Of a stretch of 47,653 bases of DNA, positions 7,731-16,078 are shown one piece after another. How positions within the stretch are numbered: the first letter of the stretch is position 1; the number at the start of each line of letters is the position of its first letter. Source of the DNA: Candidatus Hydrogenedens sp. (GTDB lineage: Bacteria; Hydrogenedentota; Hydrogenedentia; Hydrogenedentales; Hydrogenedentaceae); assembly GCA_035361075.1 (NCBI GenBank), contig DAOSBX010000026.1:602-48254 (forward strand). The letters run 5' to 3'. The notes beneath the pieces are model-generated. The model saw only the letters and a list, made by a program, of their open reading frames with translations, searched no databases and had not been told where the DNA came from. Both the position numbers and the translations under genes were made by a program.

Positions 7731-9005
7731 TTATTGAATGATTTTTGCATTATTTTTGCGGTTGGGATCGAATAGTTCTTTCATCTTATAATGGATGTAT
7801 GGTTGTTTTGCGGCGTCTTCTTTCCCTTTAGCGTGTGCTACCCATAATTCAAGGTCTGTCGGGCAATATAAAACGCTATGAAGGTTAACATTGACCATTG
7901 CAACAGCCTTCAGGATTTCAAGGGCTATGTTCTGGTCAATCTTGCCGTAATTTTCCTTAATCCGTGTTGCCATCCCTTTGTATCGGTGGTCATAAGAATT
8001 AGAACCGTAAGGCATGTTTGGTGCATTGGCACAGGTTTGTAAGGAGCGAATTCTCGGGTCCATTGCCTCATCTGCACGCATAACTGCATTTGGGATGGGA
8101 ATAGCATACTCAACAGTTTCCTTTGGGTCATTATCGGTAAAAATAGCGACATGATGAGCACAGGTTTCAAATGCCAGTGCACGATTATCATCTCCATCCG
8201 CAATTACATAGTTATATCCAACGGTATGCCGTGCAGATTTGATAATGTCGGAGGCCTTATCTAATGTTGAAGCCTCTTCAAGGATACGGCGGAGTAAGAA
8301 TTCCAGTGGAATGCCATCAATACGTCGGTCTTTGTTGGTTGCACCAATTTGAGCGATGGATACGCCACGCATGTTCATTCCTGACAATACCCCGATTGCA
8401 CAGGCATAGCCAACCGAAACAAAAGAGTTTAGCCCTTCAGGTTCATAACAAAAGAGGACTGCAGTGTCCTGAATACCTGCTTCCATAATCCAGTCGAAAT
8501 TTCTGCCATGATATAATTTGCCATCGGTAGTTGCTTCTCCCCACACTGCAAAAGAACTGCAACCCCGTTCTGTAATAACAGAAACGACATGAACTCTCCG
8601 TAAATCCTGCAATTTTACACCTGCACCATCAGCCAATCCTTCCAGTTCACGTTCATATCTTGGTGGAATATGAGGTGAACATAAACGCCATGTTATGTCT
8701 AAAATTAACTTCGCCGCAAATTTTGGTAGTCCCACTTCCCTTTTTGCCAATTCCAGAAGTTCGTCAAATCGTGTTAAACTTTTACGAACCACATCTTTCA
8801 GCAATACACCACGTTGAAACCCCATTTCATAAGGTGTTCCTTTTAAGTGAAGAACCTTTGTGCCTTCCACTTCTTCTAAAAAAGCCTTTTGCACATCCAC
8901 GTTCTCTTTTGGTCCACGTATCGGGTATAACCAAAAATAAAATCCAGCGATTAACACAACAATAACAAATAGGACAGGTAGAAGAAATTTAATTTTCCGT
9001 TTCAT
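7731..9005 (-). CDS. C45-family Ntn-hydrolase (acyltransferase/amidase-like), membrane-anchored
   Basis: 424 aa. Residues 6-27 are a single N-terminal membrane segment. The protein then shows HLKGTPYEMGFQRGVLL (about 53-69), typical of C45 proteins, LEGLADGAGVKLQDLRRVHV (121-140), and RGCSSFAVWGEATTDGKLYH around Cys149, followed by GRNFDW. In this family (acyl-CoA:6-aminopenicillanate acyltransferase-like) the Cys becomes the N-terminal nucleophile after self-cleavage. Later blocks SGMNMRGVSIAQIG and YNYVIADGDDNRALAFE also fit the fold. The ribosome-binding site AGGAG precedes the ATG. Substrate is unknown; amide or peptide-like bonds are likely. Transcribed divergently from recG. Confidence 0.82.
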   Translation of the reverse strand: MKRKIKFLLPVLFVIVVLIAGFYFWLYPIRGPKENVDVQKAFLEEVEGTKVLHLKGTPYEMGFQRGVLLKDVVRKSLTRFDELLELAKREVGLPKFAAKLILDITWRLCSPHIPPRYERELEGLADGAGVKLQDLRRVHVVSVITERGCSSFAVWGEATTDGKLYHGRNFDWIMEAGIQDTAVLFCYEPEGLNSFVSVGYACAIGVLSGMNMRGVSIAQIGATNKDRRIDGIPLEFLLRRILEEASTLDKASDIIKSARHTVGYNYVIADGDDNRALAFETCAHHVAIFTDNDPKETVEYAIPIPNAVMRADEAMDPRIRSLQTCANAPNMPYGSNSYDHRYKGMATRIKENYGKIDQNIALEILKAVAMVNVNLHSVLYCPTDLELWVAHAKGKEDAAKQPYIHYKMKELFDPNRKNNAKIIQ

Positions 9006-9062
9006 GTTCTATACTCCTGTGATTGATTTGTTTATGACGGGAAGCAATCTAAAAAGAAAGAA

Positions 9063-9068
9063 TATAAT
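9063..9068 (+). promoter_or_regulatory. Candidate -10 box for recG
   Basis: TATAAT lies 43 bases before the recG ATG. No matching -35 hexamer is visible at 16-18 bp spacing, so this is tentative. Confidence 0.35.
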
Positions 9069-9111
9069 ATTCTATAACAAGAATGACATTTAGTATTACA
9101 GGAATGTTTCA

Positions 9112-11121
9112 ATGGGTGCAAAAAAGAATCTCGCATCTACATATCCACATCATTGGGATGTATCAATTTCAGAACTTCCAGAAATTGGTAAAAGCCGTGA
9201 ACGGCGACTAAATCAGATGGGTATTTATACCGTGAAGGACCTATTGCTCTACCCACCTCGTAGGTATGAAGACCGAAGAAATATTTGCACCATTAACTCA
9301 ATTAGAAACGGCAATAAATATACCTTGTTGGTAACGGTTGAAAAGGCAAGGCGTATTTTTCTATCGAAAGGTATTCAACAAGCACGGGTTATGTTCAAAG
9401 ATGATACGGGCAACTTAGAGGCAATTTTTTGGGGAAGAGGCTATCTTATTAATTATGTGTTTCAAACGGGAAAGAAATTTTTCTTATACGGTTCTATCGA
9501 AAAATTTAATTCCAGATTCGTGATGAATAATCCAGAGTATGAAGAGTATGTTCCTGAAGAAGAGAGCATCCACACTTCCCGTTTAGTGCCTATTTACACC
9601 GTAACTGAGGGTATTTCGCTTCGCTCATTTCGTAGATGGATTTATGAAGTATTGACGCAAATTTTAATTGATGATACATTATCTGAAGAATTCATCAATG
9701 CCCGTGGATTTATGACGTTACAAGATGCCATAAGAAAACTACACTTCCCAGATTCTATCGAAGAGATAGAACAGGCACGCCAACGTTTAGCCTATGATGA
9801 AGTGTTGAAATTACAAAAAGAATGGTTAACATGGAGAACAACAAACCTCGCATCAGAACATATATGTAGACATAGAATTAATGGTTCACTTCTTAAAACA
9901 TTCCAAAAAAGCCTTCCCTTTAGTTTGACTAATGCACAGAAACGGGTTATAGATGAAGTATTACATGATATGAGTTCAAATAAACAAATGCTGAGGCTTA
10001 TTCAAGGCGATGTCGGTTGTGGCAAAACACTGGTGGCTGTACATGCCTTACTCTCTGCTGTAGATAGTGGCTATCAAACTGTTTTAATGGCTCCTACTGA
10101 AATATTGGCAGAACAACACTATTTAAATATTCAACATTTCCTTAACGTCCTACCTGTTCAGGTAGCATTACTCACAGGTTCTGTAAGGAATGCTAAAGAA
10201 ATACGTCAAAAGATAGCCAATGGTAAGGTAAATATTGTCATTGGAACCCATGCTTTAATTCAGGATACGACACAGTTCCAAAATTTAGGGTTGGTCGTAA
10301 TTGACGAACAGCACCGTTTTGGAGTGATGCAGAGGAAAAAATTGCGAATGAAGGGTCAGGCTCCCGATATTTTATATCTCACTGCAACACCTATTCCGCG
10401 AACTCTCGCCCTAACTGTTTATGGAGGTATGGATATTAGTATCATTGACGAATTACCATCAGGTAGAAAACCTGTTAAGACTCATATTGTCCGTGAAGAA
10501 AAAAGAGAGGATTTACTGAACTTTATAATAAAGCAGGCTCAGAACGGTTTTGCCACCTATTGGGTTTGCCCAAGCATTGAGGAATCAACTCATAAGGAGA
10601 ACCTTAAACCTTTATTCAATATCTATGAAACACTGCGTAACGGTGCTTTTTCAACATTACGAACAGACTTGCTCCATGGGAGGTTATCTTTTAATGAGAA
10701 AGCAGAGGTAATGAATCGCCTTGGAAAAGGAGAAATTGATGTCTTGTTCTGTACCACAGTCATTGAGGTTGGTGTTGATATTCCACATGCTACTACACTT
10801 GTTATAGAAAATGCTGATTGTTTTGGACTTGCTCAGCTTCACCAATTACGCGGTCGAGTTGGGAGAAGTTCTTATGATTCGTTTTGTTTCTTGGTACCTA
10901 CCTCCCTTAATTCCGCTGGTATCGAACGATTAAAAATTCTATGTCAAACAAATAATGGATTTGAAATTGCTGAACAAGACCTGCTTCTCCGCGGGCACGG
11001 TGAACTTGGTGGCTTACGACAAGCAGGTATGTCTGACCTTAAATTTATCGATTTTAGCCATGACTTGCAAATTATTCAACAGGCAAGAAATGATGCCCAA
11101 ATATTGGTATGCAAGAGATAG
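9112..11121 (+). CDS. recG: ATP-dependent DNA helicase RecG
   Basis: 669 aa, close to the usual length of about 690. RecG remodels stalled replication forks and Holliday junctions in the cytoplasm. The N-terminal part carries the helix-hairpin-helix-like LPEIGKSRERRLNQMGIYTV and a wedge/OB domain (residues about 60-150). The helicase core has Walker A GDVGCGKT (about 300-307), DEQHRFGV, TATPIPRTLAL, and QLRGRVGRS (about 577). The RecG-specific C-terminal block reads RGHGELGGLRQAG, slightly diverged from the usual RGPGE..GT.QSG. The C-terminus ends about 20 residues earlier than in E. coli. The start is supported by AGGA nine bases upstream. Monocistronic by layout. Confidence 0.95.
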   Translation: MGAKKNLASTYPHHWDVSISELPEIGKSRERRLNQMGIYTVKDLLLYPPRRYEDRRNICTINSIRNGNKYTLLVTVEKARRIFLSKGIQQARVMFKDDTGNLEAIFWGRGYLINYVFQTGKKFFLYGSIEKFNSRFVMNNPEYEEYVPEEESIHTSRLVPIYTVTEGISLRSFRRWIYEVLTQILIDDTLSEEFINARGFMTLQDAIRKLHFPDSIEEIEQARQRLAYDEVLKLQKEWLTWRTTNLASEHICRHRINGSLLKTFQKSLPFSLTNAQKRVIDEVLHDMSSNKQMLRLIQGDVGCGKTLVAVHALLSAVDSGYQTVLMAPTEILAEQHYLNIQHFLNVLPVQVALLTGSVRNAKEIRQKIANGKVNIVIGTHALIQDTTQFQNLGLVVIDEQHRFGVMQRKKLRMKGQAPDILYLTATPIPRTLALTVYGGMDISIIDELPSGRKPVKTHIVREEKREDLLNFIIKQAQNGFATYWVCPSIEESTHKENLKPLFNIYETLRNGAFSTLRTDLLHGRLSFNEKAEVMNRLGKGEIDVLFCTTVIEVGVDIPHATTLVIENADCFGLAQLHQLRGRVGRSSYDSFCFLVPTSLNSAGIERLKILCQTNNGFEIAEQDLLLRGHGELGGLRQAGMSDLKFIDFSHDLQIIQQARNDAQILVCKR

Positions 11122-11286
11122 TATTGCTTTACTATTTTGATATTCTTTTGATAATGCTGTTTGTCCATCTATTCAATTCATCATGAACAAAAAATGAATA
11201 TAATATGAAAATCATTTGAGGGCTGTTGAAATTCATGTACTTATAGTTTTCGTGTCAATTTATTTAAAGATGCTCAGAAATTACTA

Positions 11287-11294
11287 ACACGTGT
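11287..11294. repeat. 8-bp palindrome ACACGTGT upstream of the zinc operon promoter
   Basis: A perfect palindrome centred about 20 bases upstream of the TTGACA box. It could be an activator or repressor half-site, but eight bases is short enough to occur by chance. Confidence 0.25.
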
Positions 11295-11307
11295 GTATAA
11301 GTTCTAA

Positions 11308-11337
11308 TTGACATTTTATATATGGATATGGTATTAC
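11308..11337 (+). promoter_or_regulatory. Promoter of the zinc-uptake operon
   Basis: Consensus -35 TTGACA (11308-11313), an 18-bp spacer, and -10 TATTAC (11332-11337) preceded by TGG, which gives an extended -10. It lies 45 bases upstream of the regulator's ATG. The -10 box is inside the palindrome at 11330-11348. Confidence 0.6.
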
Positions 11338-11348
11338 AATGTATTACC
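11330..11348. promoter_or_regulatory. Near-perfect 19-bp palindrome over the -10, candidate metal-repressor operator
   Basis: GGTATTACAATGTATTACC has eight of nine complementary pairs around a central A. It also contains the direct repeat GTATTAC at 10-bp spacing (11331 and 11341), one helical turn. It overlaps the -10 box of the zinc operon, the usual place for a repressor site. It may be bound by the RHH protein encoded next or by a Zur-type regulator encoded elsewhere. Confidence 0.6.
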
Positions 11349-11382
11349 TGCGTTTTCTATAAACAAAGTTAAAGGAGTAATA

Positions 11383-11652
11383 ATGACTATGAGTTCTGAA
11401 CCGCAAGTTATTTCATTCAAAGCAGACAAAGCCCTTTGGGAGGCATTAGAAGGAATGACGAACCGCTCTGAATTTATTCGCAATGCTATTTTAATGGCAC
11501 TGGATAATGTTTGCCCTCTGTGTGGTGGAACAGGTTTGATTTCAGCATCACAGAGAAATCATTTACAGAATTTTTTAAAACATCACGAGGTTGTTATTTG
11601 CAAAGAATGCAATCAACGACATTTAACCTGCACTCATACACCAAAGAAGTAA
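11383..11652 (+). CDS. Ribbon-helix-helix protein with C-terminal zinc-binding Cys motifs, putative regulator of zinc uptake
   Basis: 89 aa from the ATG at 11383, chosen because AAAGGAG precedes it by the right distance; an upstream GTG/TTG-type extension would run through the promoter. Residues 9-42 (VISFKADKALWEALEGM, NRSEFIRNAILMAL) fit a CopG/Arc-type ribbon-helix-helix DNA-binding domain. The C-terminal half has CPLCGG (C44, C47), CKEC (C73, C76), C83 and several His (60, 67, 68, 80, 85), enough for a metal site. It sits 16 bp before znuA, in the same operon. A metal-sensing repressor of znuACB is the natural inference, in the manner of NikR but with a different sensor domain. Confidence 0.75.
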   Translation: MTMSSEPQVISFKADKALWEALEGMTNRSEFIRNAILMALDNVCPLCGGTGLISASQRNHLQNFLKHHEVVICKECNQRHLTCTHTPKK

Positions 11653-11668
11653 CAAGGCTTACTAACCC

Positions 11669-12556
11669 ATGAAAATGCGATTGTATACTTGTATATTTTT
11701 TGCACTGGTTTTTAATTTATTCAGCCCATTTTGTTTATGGGCAATAGAGGAAGGGAACGTTTATTATGCAGGGATTCCACCAGTTGCAGGGATTCTTGAC
11801 CGTCTTATACTTCCACAGGAGCAGGTGCAGGTAATATGTGCTTCCAATGTGAATCCTCATACCTTTGATATATCCCCATCACAATTGCAGAAACTGACAC
11901 ATGCCAAAGCATTTTTTCATACCAACTTTCCTTACGAATTGAAGATTGTAAAAACATTGGAAACCACGAAAAACAATGTGCAATGTGTGGATGTTACGCA
12001 GAATGTCCACTGGCGGGAAGAGCGTATTCATTCTCACTACGAACATAGGCTTTCTCAACAGTATGGAGGAAATAATGATTTGCATTGTTGGCTTAGTCCC
12101 GAAAACTTAAAGATAATGTCTTTCACTATATACTCAACGTTAGTCAGGAATAATCCCGAAAAGAAAGATGTATATCAGGTGAATTATAAAAAATGGCTAA
12201 GTGACCTTGAAGAGATAGATAAAAAAATCAAAGAGATATTATTGCCTCATAAAGGAAAACGTTTTTTTGTATATCATCCTGCTTTTGGTTATTTTGCGGA
12301 ATCGTATGGTTTGCACGAGGTTTATATTGAGATGGAAGGGAAGACTCCATCGCCAAAACAAATGCAAACACTATTCGAACAGATGAAGAGAGAAGGGACT
12401 CGGGTAATTTTTATTCAACCTCAATTTGACCCAAAACCCGCAGAGATTATTGCAAATGCTATTGGAGGGAGAGTGGAGGTGATGAACGATTTTGAACGGG
12501 ATGTGTTAAATCAATTTTTGTTCATTGCGGAGAAAATATCCGATTCCTATAAATAA
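11669..12556 (+). CDS. znuA: Zinc ABC transporter substrate-binding protein (ZnuA-like)
   Basis: 295 aa with an N-terminal signal sequence (residues about 1-25, ending FCLWA). It belongs to the cluster A-I TroA/ZnuA family that captures Zn(II) or Mn(II) in the periplasm. Expected ligands are visible: His64 in VNPHTFDISPSQ, His139 in DLHCWLSPENL, His203 in VYHPAFGYFAESYGL, and probably Asp254 in QPQFDPKPAEI. A short His-bearing loop (HWREERIHSHYEH, 114-126) lies where ZnuA proteins carry their His-rich loop, which favours zinc over manganese. EMEGKTPSPKQM is typical of ZnuA. Linked to znuC and znuB. The metal is inferred, not shown. Confidence 0.88.
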   Translation: MKMRLYTCIFFALVFNLFSPFCLWAIEEGNVYYAGIPPVAGILDRLILPQEQVQVICASNVNPHTFDISPSQLQKLTHAKAFFHTNFPYELKIVKTLETTKNNVQCVDVTQNVHWREERIHSHYEHRLSQQYGGNNDLHCWLSPENLKIMSFTIYSTLVRNNPEKKDVYQVNYKKWLSDLEEIDKKIKEILLPHKGKRFFVYHPAFGYFAESYGLHEVYIEMEGKTPSPKQMQTLFEQMKREGTRVIFIQPQFDPKPAEIIANAIGGRVEVMNDFERDVLNQFLFIAEKISDSYK

Positions 12557-12579
12557 GAAAGAGAGATTTAAAAAACATT

Positions 12580-13389
12580 ATGACAGAAAGAATAACAACA
12601 AGTAATTCATCAACCACATTACCTAAAAAAGGGGATACTATTCCAGCGGTTTGTATACGGGATATGTATTTTACTTATCAAAAAGAGTATATCCTTGAAA
12701 ATGTAAATCTGGATATATTTGCTCGGGAATTTGTTTCTATTATAGGTCCTAACGGCAGTGGCAAAACGACCCTATTAAAACTCATGTTAGGACTTTTACA
12801 ACCTCAAAAAGGGAATATCCTCATTTTTGGTGAGAAACCAGAGAGAAATCGTGACCGAATCGGCTATGTACCACAATATTTCCAGTTAGATATGTCTTTC
12901 CCAGCGACCGTATTAGAAGTCGTTTTAATGGGGTTAGTCCACAAACAGCAATGGCTACGTTTTTCAGCCTCTGCGAGGGAAAAAGCCCGAGATGCATTAG
13001 ATATTGTGGGGTTAGGTTCATTATCGAAAGAAATGTTTTGTAATCTTTCAGGAGGCCAACGCCAACGTGTATTAATTGCCCGTGCCCTAGTGAGCCAGCC
13101 GAAAATTCTTCTGTTTGATGAACCTACAGCACATGTAGATACAGTTGCAGAAAAGAATTTGATGGATTTATTGAAGCAAATTAGCCGTGAGTTAACAGTT
13201 ATTTTGGTTTCCCATGACTTAGGGGTTGTTTCCGAATATGTAGATACAGTTGTGTGCGTTAATAGAACCGTCCAGAAACATCCAACAAATGAGCTTACTG
13301 GTGCGATTATCCGAGAATTGTACGGTAGCCATATTGAGTTGGTTCATCATGGATTTATTCACACTCAGGAGCGACATAACCATGAATGA
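12580..13389 (+). CDS. znuC: Zinc ABC transporter ATP-binding protein (ZnuC-like)
   Basis: 269 aa. ABC ATPase with Walker A GPNGSGKT (56-63), Q-loop in YVPQYFQLD, signature LSGGQ (156-160), Walker B ILLFDEP (176-182) and H-loop His212 (VSHDLGV). It energises import of the metal delivered by the ZnuA-like protein. An N-terminal extension of about 25 residues precedes the domain. It starts 23 bp after znuA and overlaps znuB by 8 bp, which implies translational coupling. Confidence 0.9.
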   Translation: MTERITTSNSSTTLPKKGDTIPAVCIRDMYFTYQKEYILENVNLDIFAREFVSIIGPNGSGKTTLLKLMLGLLQPQKGNILIFGEKPERNRDRIGYVPQYFQLDMSFPATVLEVVLMGLVHKQQWLRFSASAREKARDALDIVGLGSLSKEMFCNLSGGQRQRVLIARALVSQPKILLFDEPTAHVDTVAEKNLMDLLKQISRELTVILVSHDLGVVSEYVDTVVCVNRTVQKHPTNELTGAIIRELYGSHIELVHHGFIHTQERHNHE

Positions 13390-14242
13390 ACTATGGCATA
13401 CATTCATTGACCCTAATTTTCCATTTCTAAGATATGTCTTTGTATCGGGGATATTGGCAAGTATTAGTTTCGGCATCGTCGGCTCGTATGTTGTTACTAA
13501 AAATATGGTTTCATTGGTAGGTGCCATATCTCATTCTGTGCTTGCTGGGGTCGGTTTGGCTCTATTCCTTCAACATCGATACCAGATAGGCTTTATTACA
13601 CCTTTTTATGGGGCACTATTCGCAGGTATACTATCCGCTATTATTATTTCTTTGGTATCTAAATACATTACAGGGAGACAAGATGCGGTTATCGGTGCCA
13701 TCTGGGCTGTTGGGATGGCGATAGGGATGGTATTTTTAGCATATACCCCTGGCTATGTTGACCCGATGAGTTATCTTTTCGGTAGCACCATGCTTATTAC
13801 AAAGAATGAAATAAAGAATCTTATCTTTTTGGATATTATCATTCTTGCTATTGCTTTTGTATATTATCCTCAGTTCTGGGCTTATTGTTTTGATGAGGAA
13901 TTTGCCCGTGTGAGGAATGTTCCTGTCATGTTTCTGAATATGCTTTTACTAATTATGTCTGCGGTTACAGTGGTGATGATGATGCCTATGGTTGGAATTA
14001 TTCTTGTCTTGGCTCAATTGTCTCTTCCCGTACTAATTGCAGAGCAATTTGTATCACGTCTCTCATTATTAATGTTGGGCTCCATTATCCTTTGTATGTT
14101 GACCAGTACTATAGGACTCATGGGCAGTTATAAACTTGACCTACCCGCTGGGCCCGTTATCGTCCTTACCTCCATGAGTATCTATATCCTTGTATACCTC
14201 TTCAAATTAATAAAGAAAACTATAAACAAAATCTCTCCATAA
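13382..14242 (+). CDS. znuB: Zinc ABC transporter permease (ZnuB-like)
   Basis: 286 aa from the ATG at 13382, preceded by GGAG; the open frame extends further upstream inside znuC but that part is not permease-like. The protein has about eight hydrophobic segments and family blocks VGAISHSVLAGVGLALFLQ, IGAIWAVGMAIGMVFLAYT, PGYVDPMSYLFGS and MPMVGIILVLAQLSLPVLIA. It forms the membrane channel of the zinc importer. It is the last gene of the operon; no strong terminator is visible after it. Confidence 0.9.
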   Translation: MNELWHTFIDPNFPFLRYVFVSGILASISFGIVGSYVVTKNMVSLVGAISHSVLAGVGLALFLQHRYQIGFITPFYGALFAGILSAIIISLVSKYITGRQDAVIGAIWAVGMAIGMVFLAYTPGYVDPMSYLFGSTMLITKNEIKNLIFLDIIILAIAFVYYPQFWAYCFDEEFARVRNVPVMFLNMLLLIMSAVTVVMMMPMVGIILVLAQLSLPVLIAEQFVSRLSLLMLGSIILCMLTSTIGLMGSYKLDLPAGPVIVLTSMSIYILVYLFKLIKKTINKISP

Positions 14243-14353
14243 AAACGTTTTTTAAATCCGTCCGCATCCACTCGTAGGTTATTTTCGTTTATTGTGAGGT
14301 TCCAATTATCTATAAACAAAGAATGTAAGTATCTCTTAATATACATTTTTCGT

Positions 14354-14359
14354 TATAAT
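14354..14359 (+). promoter_or_regulatory. Candidate -10 box for the lipoprotein gene
   Basis: TATAAT lies 40 bases before the ATG at 14400. The -35 region is not convincing. Confidence 0.35.
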
Positions 14360-14399
14360 ATACGTTTAATATAGAATTTTAAGTTAGAGAGGTTCATTT

Positions 14400-15059
14400 A
14401 TGAAATCATGTTTTTTTGTATTTGTATCTTTGTTTATAGTTATATTTTCTACTTTATTTAGTGCCTGTATTCCGAGTACACCACCACAAGGAGATATAAA
14501 GGTTGAGACAAATTCAGGACAACCATCAGAAATATCAGGTGTAAGTCCGACTTCATCTACAACACCTATACAGGAAACAGCACCACCTACTACCAAGGAT
14601 AACGAATCGGCGAAACCTGACGAAAAGAACAAACAAAAAGTAAACAAGTCAACAATTCGCTTTGGTATGCCTGGAGCAGGAATCCCATTTTCTATTCAAC
14701 AATCCCCCTTAGTCGGAGATGACGGTTTTTCGATTAAAGGTTCATTTGGACTAAGTGGAACGATAACACGCCCAGATAAGAACAAAGACCTCTGGGTCTT
14801 TGCAGGGCAATTTGAATTTCCTTCGGAAGAATATAAAGCGGGTGAACCGAGTTATATTATTATAAACGCCCCAGCTGAATATTATTCACAAAATAAACCG
14901 TTAGACCCGTCTTTTATACCGCAGGTTATGATAACAATTCCTATGAAATTACCGAAGGATGCAAAAGATGAGAAAGGGAATGTTAAGGTTCCTTTCCGTA
15001 TTGAAATTCCTGTTTCTGCAAAAGCCAAATTTATGTTTACAATGGTAGATAGTCCGTGA
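14400..15059 (+). CDS. Predicted lipoprotein of unknown function
   Basis: 219 aa. The N-terminus is a lipoprotein signal peptide with cleavage before Cys23 (TLFSAC). Residues about 25-85 are a Pro/Thr/Ser/Gln-rich linker. The C-terminal part (about 88-219) is a beta-rich domain of unknown family, with GMPGAGIPFSIQQSPLVGDD, SFGLSGTITRPDKNKDLWVF and repeated basic/hydrophobic alternation. It lies 12 bp ahead of rsmA, so the two may be cotranscribed, but the pairing gives no functional clue. Likely anchored to the inner or outer membrane. Confidence 0.75.
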   Translation: MKSCFFVFVSLFIVIFSTLFSACIPSTPPQGDIKVETNSGQPSEISGVSPTSSTTPIQETAPPTTKDNESAKPDEKNKQKVNKSTIRFGMPGAGIPFSIQQSPLVGDDGFSIKGSFGLSGTITRPDKNKDLWVFAGQFEFPSEEYKAGEPSYIIINAPAEYYSQNKPLDPSFIPQVMITIPMKLPKDAKDEKGNVKVPFRIEIPVSAKAKFMFTMVDSP

Positions 15060-15071
15060 TATTATAACTCT

Positions 15072-16034
15072 ATGAAAAATCAAAATCACCGGGAAATAGA
15101 AAACGCACCTTGTATATCTGCTCCCCATAATAGTTCTGTCCATGTAGATAAGCCTCCCCTTAGAGATTTGTGCAGGCAGTATAACATACGACTTAAAAAG
15201 CGATTAGGACAGAATTTGCTTTTAGATGATAATATTCACCGCATTATGATTGAAGCGGGAGGGTTAAACAAAGAAGATGCTGTCATAGAAGTAGGCGCTG
15301 GACTGGGTGCTTTAACATGGCATATTGTTCACTATGCAGGTAGAGTTTTAGCCGTAGAAATAGACCCTTCTTTTATGCCTTGTCTGGAAAACCGTTTTGG
15401 TCATTTACCACATGTAAAATTATTTCGGGGAGATATTCTAAATCACGAAATCTCAGATTTGATAGATACATTTTTACCAGGTGCAAGCCATTACAAAATG
15501 CTTTCAAATCTCCCTTATTACATTACAACCCCAGTATTATTTCATTTTTTAGAGTGCTCTGTAAATTTTGAACGAATTGTGGTTATGGTCCAATATGAGG
15601 TTGGTGCACGAATGTCTGCTATTGCTGGGACAAAGGACTATGGAGTTCTGAGTTTGGCAATTCAATCCCTTTACCATGTGGATTTAGTCCACTTTGTTCC
15701 ACGAACCTGTTTTGTCCCACGTCCAGAGGTGGACAGTTGTATTGTCCGTTTACGAAAGATTAACCCACCTATAATATCGCTCGAAAAACGGAAACATGTA
15801 TTACAGGTTATTCATGCTTGCTTCTCACAACGGAGAAAGAACCTTAAAAATGCATTAGGGAAATCTCCCTTGTTGCAATTACCAATGTCATCGGTTCTGG
15901 AAGGGCTTCAAATTGCAGGAATTGACCCTACACGGCGAGCTGAAACACTCACCTGGGACGATTTTGTACGACTAACAGAGATTTTCGAAACATTAAGGTC
16001 AGAAAAAGAAAAATCGCAAAACCTCTCTCATTAA
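15072..16034 (+). CDS. rsmA: 16S rRNA (adenine1518/1519-N6) dimethyltransferase RsmA/KsgA
   Basis: 320 aa. It dimethylates two adjacent adenosines near the 3' end of 16S rRNA during small-subunit maturation. Motifs seen are KKRLGQNLLLDDNIHRIM (42-59; most homologues have QNFL), the SAM-binding VIEVGAGLGALT (71-82), acidic VEIDPS, catalytic NLPYYITTPVL (146-156), and C-terminal FVPRPEVDSCIVRL and FSQRRKNLKNAL. The N-terminus is about 25-30 residues longer than usual. No clear Shine-Dalgarno precedes the ATG, so the true start may be further in. Confidence 0.95.
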   Translation: MKNQNHREIENAPCISAPHNSSVHVDKPPLRDLCRQYNIRLKKRLGQNLLLDDNIHRIMIEAGGLNKEDAVIEVGAGLGALTWHIVHYAGRVLAVEIDPSFMPCLENRFGHLPHVKLFRGDILNHEISDLIDTFLPGASHYKMLSNLPYYITTPVLFHFLECSVNFERIVVMVQYEVGARMSAIAGTKDYGVLSLAIQSLYHVDLVHFVPRTCFVPRPEVDSCIVRLRKINPPIISLEKRKHVLQVIHACFSQRRKNLKNALGKSPLLQLPMSSVLEGLQIAGIDPTRRAETLTWDDFVRLTEIFETLRSEKEKSQNLSH

Positions 16035-16078
16035 TAAATAAAATATAAACATTAAATTATTTAGGTTATGAATACAAT

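Noticed and set aside
11308..11382. N-terminal extension of the RHH protein
   Set aside because: The longer frame would start on the TTGACA promoter box and has no ribosome-binding site, whereas ATG 11383 has AAAGGAG.
13250..13381. Longer start for the ZnuB-like permease
   Set aside because: The extra 44 codons lie inside znuC and lack permease features; ATG 13382 follows GGAG.
14243..14254. AAAACGTTTTTT after znuB as a terminator
   Set aside because: It is a self-complementary stretch with no loop, so it cannot form a normal hairpin.
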